Below are positions 9,094-19,294 of a stretch of DNA of 64,000 nucleotides, one piece after another. The position numbers were made by a program, and so were the translations under genes. This DNA comes from Acidovorax sp. Leaf160 (lineage in GTDB: Bacteria; Pseudomonadota; Gammaproteobacteria; Burkholderiales; Burkholderiaceae_C). The DNA lies in the NCBI RefSeq assembly GCF_001424265.1, contig NZ_LMOV01000026.1, positions 186,001 through 250,000 on the forward strand, given 5' to 3'. A model generated the notes under the pieces. It had not been told where the DNA came from. It saw only the letters and a list, made by a program, of their open reading frames with translations, and searched no databases. Positions within the stretch are counted from its first letter, which is position 1; each line of letters begins with the position of its first letter.

Positions 9094-9641
9094 CGGACGG
9101 CGCAGGCTGCCACCCACGGCCCGCGCACCGGCTGCAGTGGCCGGCGCACGCCCTGTGGTCGCTGCTTGCGGCGCTGACCGCGCTCGTGCTGCTGGCGGGC
9201 TGCGCCGCCGGCCCCTCGTCGCTCGCGGCCGGCACGCCCCGCAAGGCGGTGCTGGCGCAGCTGGGCACCCCCTTCACCGCCACTCCGCTGGCCGGCGGCG
9301 GCGAGCGCCTGGTCTACAGCACCGGCCCCATGGGGTTCTACGTGTACCACGTCGATCTGGACGGCTCGGGCCGCGTGGCACGCACCGAGCAGGTGATGAC
9401 GTTCGAGCGGCTGGCCGGCATTCCGATCAACCAGTGGACCGCTGTCGACGTACGCGCCAACTTCGGCCCGCCCATGCGCATCGACCGGGTGTACAGCTTC
9501 GACGGCGATGTGTGGACCTACCGCTTCATCGCCGACATCAACCTGCGCCGCCTGGCGCATGTGCATATCGACCCCGCTGGCGTGGTGCGCCGCGTCATGT
9601 TCACCGACGAACTGTTGTCCGACGACGACCGTTCGTTCTGA
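9090..9641 (+). CDS. BamE/SmpA-like outer-membrane lipoprotein
   Basis: 183 residues whose ATG overlaps the def stop. The signal peptide ends in lipobox LAGC (Cys38). The mature part begins with [18 protein letters not shown], the helix-then-Gly-x-Pro pattern of the BamE/SmpA fold, and a second such unit ([20 protein letters not shown]) follows, so it is probably a double BamE-like lipoprotein. Function within the def-fmt operon is unknown; no role in formylation is implied. Confidence 0.75.
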   Translation: MTDGAGCHPRPAHRLQWPAHALWSLLAALTALVLLAGCAAGPSSLAAGTPRKAVLAQLGTPFTATPLAGGGERLVYSTGPMGFYVYHVDLDGSGRVARTEQVMTFERLAGIPINQWTAVDVRANFGPPMRIDRVYSFDGDVWTYRFIADINLRRLAHVHIDPAGVVRRVMFTDELLSDDDRSF

Positions 9642-9726
9642 TTTTTCCGCTCTCCGGCCGCTGCCGCCCCGCCGACCCACGGCGCCGGGCGGCGCGGTCC
9701 GTTTTGGCCCCGTTTCGACCCGCTCC

Positions 9727-10800
9727 ATGAAGATCGTTTTCGCCGGTACGCCGGATTTCGCCCGTGTCGCCCTGCAGCGCCTGCTGGACGCCGGCTTCAC
9801 CGTCCCGCTGGTGCTCACCCAGCCCGACCGGCCAGCCGGCCGGGGCATGAAGCTGCAGGCGTCGCCGGTCAAGCAATGTGCGCTGGACCACGGCATCGCC
9901 GTCGCCCAGCCACGCAGCCTGCGGCTGGACGGCAAGTTCCCCGAAGAAGCCGCTGCCGCCCGCGATGCGCTGCGGGCCGCCGGGGCGGACGTGATGGTGG
10001 TCGCCGCCTACGGCCTCATCCTGCCGCAGTGGGTGCTGGACCTGATGAGCGCCGCACGGCCGCGCGAAGGCGCGAAGGCCCCCCAGGGGGGCAGCGAATC
10101 ACGCACCGCGGGGAGCGTGGGGGCCCACGGCCTGGGCTGCCTGAACATCCACGCCAGCCTGCTGCCGCGCTGGCGCGGCGCCGCGCCCATCCACCGCGCC
10201 ATCGAGGCGGGCGATGCCGAAACCGGCGTGACCATCATGCAGATGGACGCCGGCCTGGACACCGGCGACATGCTGCTGATGGAGCGCACCGCCATCGCGC
10301 CGACGGACACCACCGCCACGCTGCACGACCGCCTGGCCGACCTGGGCGGCCGCATGATCGTGGAGGCGCTGGAGCTGGCGGCCTGCGGCGGCCTGCGCCC
10401 TGAGCCCCAGCCGGCCGAGGGCGTGACCTACGCGCACAAGATCGACAAGGCCGAGAGCACCATCGACTGGTCGCTCCCGGCCGAGGTGATCGGCCGGCGC
10501 ATTCGCGCTTTCGACCCCTTCCCAGGCGCCAGCACCATCGCGGGTGGCGAAGCCGTCAAGCTGTGGAACTATGAAATCGATAGCGGCGTGCGCTGCAACG
10601 ATGAGCGCCCGGGCCGGATTCTGTCCATAGATTCTTCTGGCATTGCCATCGCCACAGGCGATGGCGCACTGCGCCTGACGTTGCTGCAGCGCGCTGGCGG
10701 CAAGCGGCTGGCGGCGGCGGACTTCCTGCGCGGCTTCCCGCTCGCGGCCGGCCAGATGCTGGGCACGCCGGAGGCACCGGCGGAAGGCGCCGCCGCATGA
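9727..10800 (+). CDS. fmt: Methionyl-tRNA formyltransferase
   Basis: 357 residues, longer than the usual ~315. It formylates initiator Met-tRNA using 10-formyl-THF. The catalytic N-terminal domain has [12 protein letters not shown], the folate-site [15 protein letters not shown] (140-154) and [16 protein letters not shown]; the C-terminal OB-like domain follows from ~240. About 27 residues (108-134) are inserted between the VLDLM helix and the HGLGCLNIH strand, where relatives read through directly (see 10048-10128). A second stretch (10567-10622) matches a dispersed repeat found between genes elsewhere in the window. The frame is intact, so the enzyme is probably active. The stop overlaps azlC. 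Confidence 0.95.
   Translation: MKIVFAGTPDFARVALQRLLDAGFTVPLVLTQPDRPAGRGMKLQASPVKQCALDHGIAVAQPRSLRLDGKFPEEAAAARDALRAAGADVMVVAAYGLILPQWVLDLMSAARPREGAKAPQGGSESRTAGSVGAHGLGCLNIHASLLPRWRGAAPIHRAIEAGDAETGVTIMQMDAGLDTGDMLLMERTAIAPTDTTATLHDRLADLGGRMIVEALELAACGGLRPEPQPAEGVTYAHKIDKAESTIDWSLPAEVIGRRIRAFDPFPGASTIAGGEAVKLWNYEIDSGVRCNDERPGRILSIDSSGIAIATGDGALRLTLLQRAGGKRLAAADFLRGFPLAAGQMLGTPEAPAEGAAA
10048..10128 (+). repeat. In-frame inserted segment within fmt
   Basis: 81 bp coding for about 27 residues rich in Arg/Gly/Ala/Ser that I cannot match to the family consensus from memory; in ordinary Fmt the flanking motifs are adjacent. The segment contains a GC-only palindrome CCCCCCAGGGGGG and a repeated GCGAAGGC, which look like a mobile palindromic element rather than evolved coding sequence. 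Length is a multiple of three, so the frame is kept. That it is an inserted element is inference. Confidence 0.55.
10567..10622 (+). repeat. Dispersed ~55-bp palindromic repeat, copy inside fmt
   Basis: Reads CTATGAAATCGATAGC, then GCGTGCGCTGCA, GATGAGCGC and GGGCCGGATT. The same order (CTAT-N5-GATAGC, then GCGCTTGAT, then a second AGCGC, then GGCC) occurs in seven intergenic copies in this window. Here it is translated as part of the Fmt C-terminal domain. Confidence 0.55.
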
Positions 10801-11624
10801 ACACCGCCGTGGCCGCCGTGCGCACCACCGTGCGCGACCCGGCTTTCCGCTGGGGGCTGAAGGACATGCTGGCCACCTCCCTGGGCATCGGCGCCTGGGG
10901 GCTGGTAACCGGCGTGGCCATGGTCAAGACGGGGCTGTCCGCGCCCATGGCGATCTTCATGTCCCTGGTCGTCTATGCGGGCAGCGCTCAGCTGGCCGTG
11001 CTGCCGCTGATGGCGGTGGGCGCGCCGCTCTGGGTGGTGTGGCTCACGGCTTCGTGCGTGAACCTGCGCTTCATCATCTTCAGCAGCATGTGGCGCAACT
11101 ACTTCCACCCGCTGCCGCGGCGCCAGCGGCTGGCGGTGGGGTACTTCAGCGGCGACGTGATCTTCGTCGCGTTCATGAAGCGCTTTCCCCAGCAGGAGCC
11201 CCGGCCCGAGCAGGTGCCCTACTTCTGGGGCGCGGCCTCGCTCAACTGGCTGTGCTGGCAGGTGCCCACCATCACCGGCATCCTGCTGGCCAACACGGTG
11301 CCGCTCTCCTGGGGCCTGGGCTTCGCGGGCGTGCTGGCGCTGCTGGGCGTGCTGCTCTCGATGCTGTTCGACCGGGCCAGCTGGATCGCCGCCGCGGTGG
11401 CGGCCACGGCGGCCATCGCCGCCTTCGCGCTGCCGCTCAAGCTCAACATCCTGGTGGCCATTGCCGCCGCCGTGACGGCCGGCCTGCTGATCGAAGCGGC
11501 GGACCGCCACCTGCGCCGCAAGCCCCAGGTGCTGCTGGTGCCGGCGGACGGCGCACTGCCGCCGGCCGAACGCGAGCGCGTGGAGCAGGGCGACGTGCCG
11601 CTGCGCGAGGAGCGCCACCCATGA
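10797..11624 (+). CDS. azlC: AzlC-family branched-chain amino acid exporter subunit
   Basis: 275 residues with about 6-8 hydrophobic helices. The AzlC family (E. coli YgaZ type) is the large subunit of a two-protein exporter for valine and related branched-chain amino acids. Characteristic segments are [17 protein letters not shown] and the [14 protein letters not shown] helix. The start overlaps the fmt stop and its stop overlaps azlD, so all three are one transcript. The C-terminal ~40 residues are charged and cytoplasmic. Substrate is inferred from the family only. Confidence 0.88.
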   Translation: MNTAVAAVRTTVRDPAFRWGLKDMLATSLGIGAWGLVTGVAMVKTGLSAPMAIFMSLVVYAGSAQLAVLPLMAVGAPLWVVWLTASCVNLRFIIFSSMWRNYFHPLPRRQRLAVGYFSGDVIFVAFMKRFPQQEPRPEQVPYFWGAASLNWLCWQVPTITGILLANTVPLSWGLGFAGVLALLGVLLSMLFDRASWIAAAVAATAAIAAFALPLKLNILVAIAAAVTAGLLIEAADRHLRRKPQVLLVPADGALPPAERERVEQGDVPLREERHP

Positions 11625-11968
11625 GCTGGAGCTTCGACTGGTCGTGGGTGGAGCCCACCATCGCCTTCCTCGGGCTGGGCGTCATCACGCTCATCTCGCG
11701 CTCGTTCTTCATGATTCCGGAGCGCGAACTGGCCATGCCCGACTGGCTCAAGCGCGGGCTCAAATACGCCCCGCTGGCCGCGCTCACGGCGGTGATCGCG
11801 CCCGAGCTGTTCATGACCCAGGGCGAATTCATCCACACCCTGCGCGACGCCCGCCTGCCGGGCGCGCTCTGCGCCGCAGCCTATTACTTCTGGCGGCGCG
11901 ACATCCTGGGCACCATCGTGATCGGGATGGCGGTGTACCTGCCGCTGCACATCGGCTGGGGCTGGTAG
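11621..11968 (+). CDS. azlD: AzlD-family small subunit of branched-chain amino acid exporter
   Basis: 115 residues with four hydrophobic helices, the normal size for AzlD (YgaH type). The motif PDWLKRGLKYAPLAALTAVI is typical of the family. It overlaps azlC by four bases, matching the obligate two-subunit exporter. The frame is open further upstream inside azlC, but the ATG at 11621 is the only one consistent with the family length. Confidence 0.85.
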   Translation: MSWSFDWSWVEPTIAFLGLGVITLISRSFFMIPERELAMPDWLKRGLKYAPLAALTAVIAPELFMTQGEFIHTLRDARLPGALCAAAYYFWRRDILGTIVIGMAVYLPLHIGWGW

Positions 11969-12049
11969 ACGGCGGCGGGCGGGGGGCGGCTTTGCCGGAA
12001 GGCACCGCCTAGAATGCGGCGCTTCCGCTTCCCCAACCTCGCCGACTCC

Positions 12050-13243
<1,194 letters not shown>

Positions 13244-13255
13244 GCCCGGAAATTC

Positions 13256-13310
13256 AGGCCCGATCGGCCTGCAGCGCCTGATCCATTAGCGCAGGCTGCT
13301 ATCCAAAAAA
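13256..13310 (-). repeat. Dispersed ~55-bp repeat, copy downstream of pgk (reverse orientation)
   Basis: On the minus strand it reads GGATAGCAGCCTGCGCTAAT, then GGATCAGGCGCTGCAGGCC, matching the copies at 18284, 21722, 48991, 56313, 59631 and 61528. Located between the pgk stop and its terminator. Confidence 0.7.
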
Positions 13311-13313
13311 AAA

Positions 13314-13344
13314 GAAGCCCGCACGGCCTGCGCCTGCGGGCTTC
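13314..13344. terminator. Bidirectional rho-independent terminator between pgk and exoD-like gene
   Basis: Perfect 10-bp stem GAAGCCCGCA / TGCGGGCTTC with an 11-base loop, preceded by a run of nine A. On the minus strand this is a strong hairpin followed by U9, serving the ExoD-like gene; on the plus strand the same hairpin follows pgk with a weaker T-rich tail. Confidence 0.85.
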
Positions 13345-13373
13345 TTGCATGGCGGTGGTGCGAGAGGACGCCT

Positions 13374-13976
13374 TCAGCCGAAGAGGTAGGTGCCGCCCGT
13401 CCAGGCCAGATAGCCCAGCACGCCGAAATACGCCACGCTCAAGCCCAGGCCCAGATAGCCCAGCAGCACGAACAGGCCGTCGCGCTGCAGCAGCCCCACG
13501 GCCAGCAGCAGGATGCCCACGGCCGGCGCGGTGTTGGAAAACGGAATGGGCCCCAGGGGCGCCATCAGCAGCAGGCCGCCGAAGACGATAGCCGCGCAGT
13601 TCAGGCGGCGCAGCGCACCGGCCGTCATCGCCGGCCAGCGGGGCCGCAGCCAGTGGTCGACGCGGCCCACCAGGCCCGCGCCCTTGCGCAGCACCGGCAC
13701 CAGCCGGGCGGTGTCGAGCGGGCGGTCGAGCACGCGGCGCGGCAGCCAGGGCAGGCGGTTCATGAAGAGGGCGCCGGCCAGCAGCACGATGGCCGCGCCG
13801 AAGACGGTGGACACGCCCGGGATCGACACCGGAATAAGGAACGGCAGCGTGGCCAGCGCGCAGACCAGCAGCATGCCCTCGCGCCCGCTGCGCTCGATCA
13901 TCGTGCGCAGGGTGACGCTGTCGCCCGGCGTGCGCTCGATCTCGTCGATGAGCGAGGCCAGCAGCGCGCTCAGCAT
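13374..13976 (-). CDS. ExoD-family exopolysaccharide synthesis membrane protein
   Basis: 200 residues. N-terminal ~35 residues are cytoplasmic (LIDEIERTPGDSVTLRTMIE), followed by about five hydrophobic helices including LPFLIPVSIPGVSTVFGAAI and FGGLLLMAPLGPIPFSNTAP, the duplicated P-x-x-x-P signature of the ExoD family. ExoD was named from rhizobial exopolysaccharide mutants; biochemical function is unknown. The frame stays open for another 2 kb upstream, antisense to pyrF and the LysR gene, but only this segment is protein-like. Shares a terminator with pgk and is divergent from pyrF. Confidence 0.82.
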   Translation of the reverse strand: MLSALLASLIDEIERTPGDSVTLRTMIERSGREGMLLVCALATLPFLIPVSIPGVSTVFGAAIVLLAGALFMNRLPWLPRRVLDRPLDTARLVPVLRKGAGLVGRVDHWLRPRWPAMTAGALRRLNCAAIVFGGLLLMAPLGPIPFSNTAPAVGILLLAVGLLQRDGLFVLLGYLGLGLSVAYFGVLGYLAWTGGTYLFG

Positions 13977-14183
13977 GGCGTGCACTGACGGCGCGGGCGG
14001 CGCAGGCGGCGCGGGCAGCCCCGGCGGTGCTGGGCGAATGGGGCGCGGCGCAGGGGGCTGAAGGGCATGGCGGCCATTCTGCCGACCACCGGCCCGCCGC
14101 CTGCCGCAAACCCCCGCGTGCCGCAGGCCCACCGCCCGGCGGGCGCAGCGGTTGCCACGGCAGGCGGCCCCTACAATTTGCGC

Positions 14184-15008
14184 ATGACTTTCACCGACAA
14201 GCTGCGCGGCGCGACCGCGCAGAACGATTCCCTGCTGTGCGTGGGACTGGACCCGGAACCGCAGCGCTTTCCCGACCACCTGCGGGGCGACGCCAGCAAG
14301 ATCTACGACTTCTGCGCGGCCATCGTCGATGCCACGGCCCACCTGGTCAACGCCTTCAAGCCGCAGATCGCCTACTTCGCCGCGCACAGCGCCGAAGACC
14401 AGCTCGAACGGCTGATGCGCCACATGCGCGCCACGGCGCCGCAGGTGCCGGTGATCCTCGATGCCAAGCGCGGCGACATCGGCTCGACCGCCGAGCAGTA
14501 CGCCCGCGAGGCCTTCGAGCGCTACGGCGCCGACGCGGTGACGCTCTCGCCCTTCATGGGCTTCGACTCCATCGCGCCCTACCTGGCCTACCACGGCAAG
14601 GGCGCCATCCTGCTGTGCCGCACCTCCAACCCCGGCGGCGACGACCTGCAGGCGCAGCGCCTGGCCAGCGTGGACGGCCAGCCGCTGCTGTACGAACACA
14701 TCGCCCGGCTGGCGCAGGGCCCCTGGAACACCAATGGCCAGCTGGGACTGGTGGTGGGCGCCACCTACCCGGCCGAGATCGAACGCGTGCGCGCCCTGGC
14801 GCCCACCGTGCCGCTGCTGATCCCCGGCGTGGGCGCGCAGGGCGGCGACGCGGCGGCCACCGTGCGCGCCGGGCTGCGCAGCGACGGGCCGATCATCGTC
14901 AGTTCGTCGCGTGCGGTGCTGTATGCCTCGGCAGGCGCCGACTTCGCCGCCGCCGCGCGCACGGCGGCCGAAGCCACGCGCGACGCGCTCAACGCCGCAC
15001 GGCGCTAG
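14184..15008 (+). CDS. pyrF: Orotidine 5'-phosphate decarboxylase (type 2)
   Basis: 274 residues. It converts OMP to UMP, the last step of pyrimidine synthesis. The catalytic array is [11 protein letters not shown] with Asp93, Lys95 and Asp98; other landmarks are [10 protein letters not shown] and [13 protein letters not shown]. Length and these motifs fit the long PyrF type 2 found in betaproteobacteria and mycobacteria. The ATG at 14184 is chosen because the upstream in-frame part (from 14067) is not conserved-looking. A LysR gene follows 24 bp downstream but is not obviously related. Confidence 0.95.
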   Translation: MTFTDKLRGATAQNDSLLCVGLDPEPQRFPDHLRGDASKIYDFCAAIVDATAHLVNAFKPQIAYFAAHSAEDQLERLMRHMRATAPQVPVILDAKRGDIGSTAEQYAREAFERYGADAVTLSPFMGFDSIAPYLAYHGKGAILLCRTSNPGGDDLQAQRLASVDGQPLLYEHIARLAQGPWNTNGQLGLVVGATYPAEIERVRALAPTVPLLIPGVGAQGGDAAATVRAGLRSDGPIIVSSSRAVLYASAGADFAAAARTAAEATRDALNAARR

Positions 15009-15032
15009 GCGTCCACCCGCGCACCGCCGCCC

Positions 15033-15950
15033 ATGCAGCTGAAGTGGCTGGACGACTTCCTGGTGCTGGCGGCGGAGCGCAGCTTCACCCGCGCGGCCGA
15101 GCTGCGCCATGTCACCCATCCCGCCTTCGGCCGCCGCATCCGCGCGCTGGAAGCCTGGGCCGGCACGCCGCTGGTCGAGCGCGATGGCGGCGGGCCGGTG
15201 CGGCTCACGCCCGCCGGCCAGGCGTTCGTCGAAACGGCCGGGCAGATGGCGCGCAACCTCGCGCAGTCGCACGGCGAGCTGCAGGCCATTGCCGGACGCC
15301 AGGCCCGCACCGTCACGCTGGCCACGGGCCGCACGCTGTCGCGCACCGTGGTGGCCGACCTGCTGGTGCGCCTGCGCCCGCAGCTGGGCGACGGCGAGCT
15401 GCGCATCATCACGCGTTCGCTGGCGGCGGCCGTCGATGAGCTGCAGCGCGGCGAGGCCGACTTCTCCCTCATCTACCACCACCCCACGCTGGTGGTGCCG
15501 CTGGACGCGCGCCAGTTCGCGCACCTGACCGTGGCGACCGACCGGCTGGTGCCGCTGGCCCGCGCCGACGCCTCGGGCGCGCCGGTGTTCCGCTTCGGCG
15601 CGGCCGGCAGCGACGCAGCAGCCGCCGCCGCCGTGCCCTACATCGCCTACAGCCGCAGCCTGGCGCTGGGCCGGCTGGTGGAAGACCATCTGGCCAACCA
15701 CCGGGCCGCCCCGCGCCTGAAGCAGCTGGTGGAATGCGATTCGCCCGACGCGCACCTGGAATATGCGCTGCGCGGGCTGGGCGTGACGTGGCTGCCGTGG
15801 TCCATGGCGCATGCCGAAACCCAGGCGGGCCGGCTGGCCCTGGCCGGCGACAAGCGCATGGAGATCCGGTTCGACGTGCGCATGTATCGCCCCAAGCGCC
15901 GGCTGGGGCCGCTGGCCGAGGCGCTCTGGGCGCAGATGGCGCGGCGTTGA
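15033..15950 (+). CDS. LysR-family transcriptional regulator
   Basis: 305 residues. The N-terminal winged helix-turn-helix (LDDFLVLAAERSFTRAAELR ... PAFGRRIRALEAWAG) is followed by the LTPAGQAFVETA helix and a periplasmic-binding-protein-like effector domain (90-305). It is transcribed in the same direction as the Bug protein and deacylase genes 250 bp downstream, not divergently, so regulation of those genes is plausible but not shown. Effector unknown. Confidence 0.88.
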   Translation: MQLKWLDDFLVLAAERSFTRAAELRHVTHPAFGRRIRALEAWAGTPLVERDGGGPVRLTPAGQAFVETAGQMARNLAQSHGELQAIAGRQARTVTLATGRTLSRTVVADLLVRLRPQLGDGELRIITRSLAAAVDELQRGEADFSLIYHHPTLVVPLDARQFAHLTVATDRLVPLARADASGAPVFRFGAAGSDAAAAAAVPYIAYSRSLALGRLVEDHLANHRAAPRLKQLVECDSPDAHLEYALRGLGVTWLPWSMAHAETQAGRLALAGDKRMEIRFDVRMYRPKRRLGPLAEALWAQMARR

Positions 15951-16197
15951 GGGGCTGGGCCCCGCTCGGGTTCCCATCAGCAATCCGGTTCTCCGTCACC
16001 GTGAACCCGGACGCCGCGAGCCGCCGGAAGGATCAGCCAGCCGCCCCGGACGAGGCGTTTTCCACAAGCCGGCACGGAACGGGCGGGACCGCCGTTCCCC
16101 TGCGCAAACAGCACCAGCCCGTGCCGTTTCGGCACCATGTTGCGGCGCACCCCTTCGCACAATCGGCCGCATCGCCTTCCCCTTCACGGAAACCCCC

Positions 16198-17232
16198 ATG
16201 CGCCCCAACCTCGCTCCCTTCTCCTCTTCCCGCGTGGCCTTCGCCGCACGCCGCCACGCGCTGGTCGCGGGTGCCGCCGCAGCGCTGCTGCTGGCCGCTG
16301 CCGCACCCGCCGCGCTGGCGCAGCAGCCGGCTGCGGGTGCCTACCCGGTCAAGCCGATCACCATCGTGGTGGGCTACCCGGCGGGCGGCAGTACCGACCT
16401 GATGGGCCGGCTGGTGGGCACCGAGCTCGCCAACCGCCTGGGCCAGCCGGTGGTGATCGAGAACATCGGCGGCGCGGGCGGCGCCATCGGTGCGCAGAAG
16501 GTGGCCAGCGCCCCGGCCGACGGCTACACGCTGCTGGTCGGCGCCAGCAACGAGATCGCCATCAACAAGCTGGTGACCAAGAAGGTCAAGTACGACGTCA
16601 AGGATTTCACCGCCATCGGGCTGGTGGGCACGCAGCCGATGGTGCTGGTGGCCTCGCCCGGCGCCGGTGTGAAGAACGCGGCCGAGTTCGTGCAGAAGGT
16701 GTCGGCCAACCCCGGCAAGTTCAGCTACGGCAGCTCGGGCGTGGGCACGGCGCTGCACCTGACCGGCGAGATGGTCAAGGAACAGGGCAAGCTGTTCATG
16801 ACGCACATCCCCTACCGCGGCGTGGCGCCGCTCACCAACGACCTGCTGGGCAACAACCTGGAGTTCGGCGTGTTCGTGCTCTCCAGCGGCCTGCCGCACA
16901 TCAAGAGCGGCAAGGTGGTGGCCCTCGGCACGACCGAGGCCAAGCGCTCGGCCATCACGCCCGACATCCCGGCGCTGGCCGAATCGCCCCAGTTCAAGAA
17001 CGTGGACATCAACATCTGGTTCGCGCTGATGGCCCCGGCCAAGCTGCCCGCGCCGGTGTACGACAAGCTGAAGAAGGCGCTGAACGAGACGCTGCAGTCG
17101 CCCGAATTCCGCAAGAAGATGGAAGCCGCCGGCTCGGTGGTGTCGTCGCCCACGGTGGATGCCGACAAGTACATCGCCGCCGAGGTGGCCAAGTACCAGA
17201 AGATCGTGCAGTTCGCGAAGATCGAGGAGTAA
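16198..17232 (+). CDS. Bug/TctC-family tripartite tricarboxylate transporter binding protein
   Basis: 344 residues with a cleavable signal peptide ending AALAQ near residue 41. The mature protein shows the Bug signature YPVKPITIVVGYPAGGSTD, then NIGGAGGAIGAQKVA and SSGVGTALHLTGEM. Bug proteins bind small carboxylates in the periplasm. No TctA/TctB membrane partner is nearby, as is common for the many orphan Bug genes of Comamonadaceae. Followed after 6 bp by a deacylase-like gene, so the ligand may be an N-acylated or carboxylated compound hydrolysed inside the cell (inference). Confidence 0.9.
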   Translation: MRPNLAPFSSSRVAFAARRHALVAGAAAALLLAAAAPAALAQQPAAGAYPVKPITIVVGYPAGGSTDLMGRLVGTELANRLGQPVVIENIGGAGGAIGAQKVASAPADGYTLLVGASNEIAINKLVTKKVKYDVKDFTAIGLVGTQPMVLVASPGAGVKNAAEFVQKVSANPGKFSYGSSGVGTALHLTGEMVKEQGKLFMTHIPYRGVAPLTNDLLGNNLEFGVFVLSSGLPHIKSGKVVALGTTEAKRSAITPDIPALAESPQFKNVDINIWFALMAPAKLPAPVYDKLKKALNETLQSPEFRKKMEAAGSVVSSPTVDADKYIAAEVAKYQKIVQFAKIEE

Positions 17233-17238
17233 GCCCGC

Positions 17239-18264
17239 ATGACCGCAGCTGCTGCACCCGCCCTGCACTTCGCCCTGCCCGCGCCCGACATCGCCGCCTG
17301 GCGCGCCGGCAACACCGGCACCGAAGGCGTCTGGCAATTCGACAGTGGCCGGCCCGGCCGCCACGTGATGATCAGCGCCCTGGTGCACGGCAACGAGCTG
17401 TGCGGCGCCTGGGCGCTCAAGGGCCTGCTGGAGGCCGGCGTGCGCCCGCAGGCCGGCACGCTGACGCTGGCGTTCTGCAACCTGGCCGCGTTCGACCGCT
17501 TCGATGCGGCAAACCACGACGCCTCGCGCTTCGTCGACCAGGACATGAACCGCCAGTGGAGCGACGACCGCATCGACGCGGGCGACACGCAGGAACGCCG
17601 CCGCGCCGCCGCGCTGCGCCCCTTCGTGCAACAGGCCGACTGGCTGCTGGACCTGCATTCCATGCACGAGCCCTGCGCGCCGCTGTCGCTCACCGGCATG
17701 CCGCCGCGCAACCGCGCGCTGGCCCGCACCCTGGGCGCTCCGGCGCATGTGGTGATCGACGCCGGCCACAAGGACGGCACCCGCATGCGCGACTACGGCC
17801 GCTTCGGCCTGCCGGATGGTGCGGCGGGTGGCGAAGCCGGTGACGCCTGCTCGCTGCTGATCGAATGCGGCTTCCACGGCGACCCGGCCAGCCGCGGCGT
17901 GGCGCAGGACCAGTGCGTGCGCTTCCTGGTGGCGGCCGGCACCCTGCAGGCCGCCGAGGCCGAGCGCCTGCTGCCCGGCTGGCGCCAGCCCGACGCTCCC
18001 GTGCAATGGGCGCTGGAAGTCACCGGCCCGGTGGTGGCGCAAAGCGAGCACTTCCGGTTCTCCGAGCCCTTCACCGGGCTGGAGGTGATCGCCCGCGCCG
18101 GCACGGTGATCGGCTGGAACGCCGCCAGCGCCGCCGAGGCGCAAGGCGGCGGCGGCGAGCCGGTGACCACGCCGTACGACGACTGCGTGCTGGTCATGCC
18201 CTCCACCCGCCAGGCCCGCGCGGGTGTGACGGTGGTGCGCTTCGCCCGGCGCTCGCCGCTCTGA
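17239..18264 (+). CDS. Succinylglutamate desuccinylase / aspartoacylase-family zinc hydrolase
   Basis: 341 residues. The M14-type zinc site is seen: HGNE (His50, Glu53) and LLDLHSMHE with His140; the DQDMNRQW segment corresponds to the substrate-binding DLNR motif and LLIECGFH holds the likely catalytic Glu. AstE/AspA family members split N-acyl or amide bonds of amino acids in the cytoplasm. The C-terminal ~90 residues form a beta domain. Spacing of 6 bp from the Bug gene indicates one transcript. No other arginine-catabolism (ast) genes are near, so true AstE function is unlikely. Confidence 0.85.
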   Translation: MTAAAAPALHFALPAPDIAAWRAGNTGTEGVWQFDSGRPGRHVMISALVHGNELCGAWALKGLLEAGVRPQAGTLTLAFCNLAAFDRFDAANHDASRFVDQDMNRQWSDDRIDAGDTQERRRAAALRPFVQQADWLLDLHSMHEPCAPLSLTGMPPRNRALARTLGAPAHVVIDAGHKDGTRMRDYGRFGLPDGAAGGEAGDACSLLIECGFHGDPASRGVAQDQCVRFLVAAGTLQAAEAERLLPGWRQPDAPVQWALEVTGPVVAQSEHFRFSEPFTGLEVIARAGTVIGWNAASAAEAQGGGGEPVTTPYDDCVLVMPSTRQARAGVTVVRFARRSPL

Positions 18265-18283
18265 TCGCTGGCGCCACGCGATC

Positions 18284-18340
18284 TGCTATTGTTTCAATAG
18301 CTGCCGGCGCTTGATCCATCGGCGCCAGCGGCCGAAAACA
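18284..18340 (+). repeat. Dispersed ~55-bp repeat, copy after the deacylase gene
   Basis: Reads TGCTATTGTTTCAATAGCTG then CCGGCGCTTGATCCATC, GGCGCCAGCGGCC. Lies in the 85-bp space between two convergent genes and may also act as a hairpin terminator. Confidence 0.75.
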
Positions 18341-18349
18341 CCTCAACAA

Positions 18350-19294
18350 TCAGCCACGGCGGCCCCGCGCCGCCACCCAGCGCGGCCCCAGCACCACGCA
18401 GGCCAGCGCCATCACCACGAAGGCCACGCCCGCCCATTGCCAGGGCGAGATCACCTCGCCCAGCACCAGCGTGCCGGCCGTCAGCCCCACCACCGGCACG
18501 CCCAGGCTGAACGGGGCCACGCGGTTGGCGGGGTGGCGCGTCAGCAGCAAAGTCCAGAGCCCGTAGCCGCCGATGGTGGCCACCCAGCCCAGGAACAGCG
18601 CCGCGCCCCAGCCCGCCAGGGGCAGCGCGGCCCAGGTGGCCGGCTGCAGCCAGCGGGCGGCGTCGGCGTCGGCCCAGGCCGACAGCGCGATGAACGGCAG
18701 GATGGGCACCAGACAGCTCCAGCCGACGAAGGCCAGCGGGTCGTAGCCCGGCGACTGCTGCTGTGCGCGCCGCACCACGATGTTGGACGCCGCCCACGAC
18801 GACGCACCGCAGAGCGCCAGGCCCACGCCCAGCACCGTCACGTCGCCCGCGCTGGCTCCCGGTGAGGTGAAGTGCAGCCCGAAGCACGCGAGCCCGATGG
18901 CCGCCAGCCCCATGCCGATCACCAGCGGCCGGCCGGGCCGCTCGTGCAGCAGCAAAAAGGCCCAGAGCGCGGTGAAGAACACCTGCGTCTGCACCAGCAC
19001 GCTGGCCAGCGCCGCCGTCAGGCCCACGTGCAGCGCCAGGAACACCATGCCGAACTGGCCCACGCCCTGGAACAGGCCGTAGAGCAGCACCCAGCGCCAG
19101 TGCACGGCCGGCGGCCGCACGAAGAACACCAGCGGCAGCGCCGCGCACAGGTAGCGTGCGGCCCCCAGCTGGAACGGCGTGAAATAGCGCAGCCCCCACT
19201 TCATCACCACGAAGTTGACGCCCCAGATGGCGACCACCACCAGCGCGGCCACCAGGTCGCGCGTGGGCAGCGGCGCGGGCGCGGCGCGGTTCAT
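18350..19294 (-). CDS. EamA/RhaT-family drug/metabolite exporter
   Basis: 314 residues from the ATG at 19294, with ten hydrophobic helices in two EamA repeats. The first repeat has VAIWGVNFVVMKWGLRYFTP, the second SSWAASNIVVRRAQQ and WVATIGGYGLWTLLLTRHPA with the PFSLGVPVVGLTAGTLVLGE motif. Such proteins export amino acids or other metabolites; substrate cannot be told. A longer frame to 19498 adds an unlikely Arg/Pro-rich extension. Confidence 0.88.
   Translation of the reverse strand: MNRAAPAPLPTRDLVAALVVVAIWGVNFVVMKWGLRYFTPFQLGAARYLCAALPLVFFVRPPAVHWRWVLLYGLFQGVGQFGMVFLALHVGLTAALASVLVQTQVFFTALWAFLLLHERPGRPLVIGMGLAAIGLACFGLHFTSPGASAGDVTVLGVGLALCGASSWAASNIVVRRAQQQSPGYDPLAFVGWSCLVPILPFIALSAWADADAARWLQPATWAALPLAGWGAALFLGWVATIGGYGLWTLLLTRHPANRVAPFSLGVPVVGLTAGTLVLGEVISPWQWAGVAFVVMALACVVLGPRWVAARGRRG

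Noticed and set aside
13374-15983. Very long minus-strand open frame across pyrF and the LysR gene
   Set aside because: Only its last 200 residues (ExoD-like) look like a protein; the rest is antisense to two well-supported genes and reflects high GC content.
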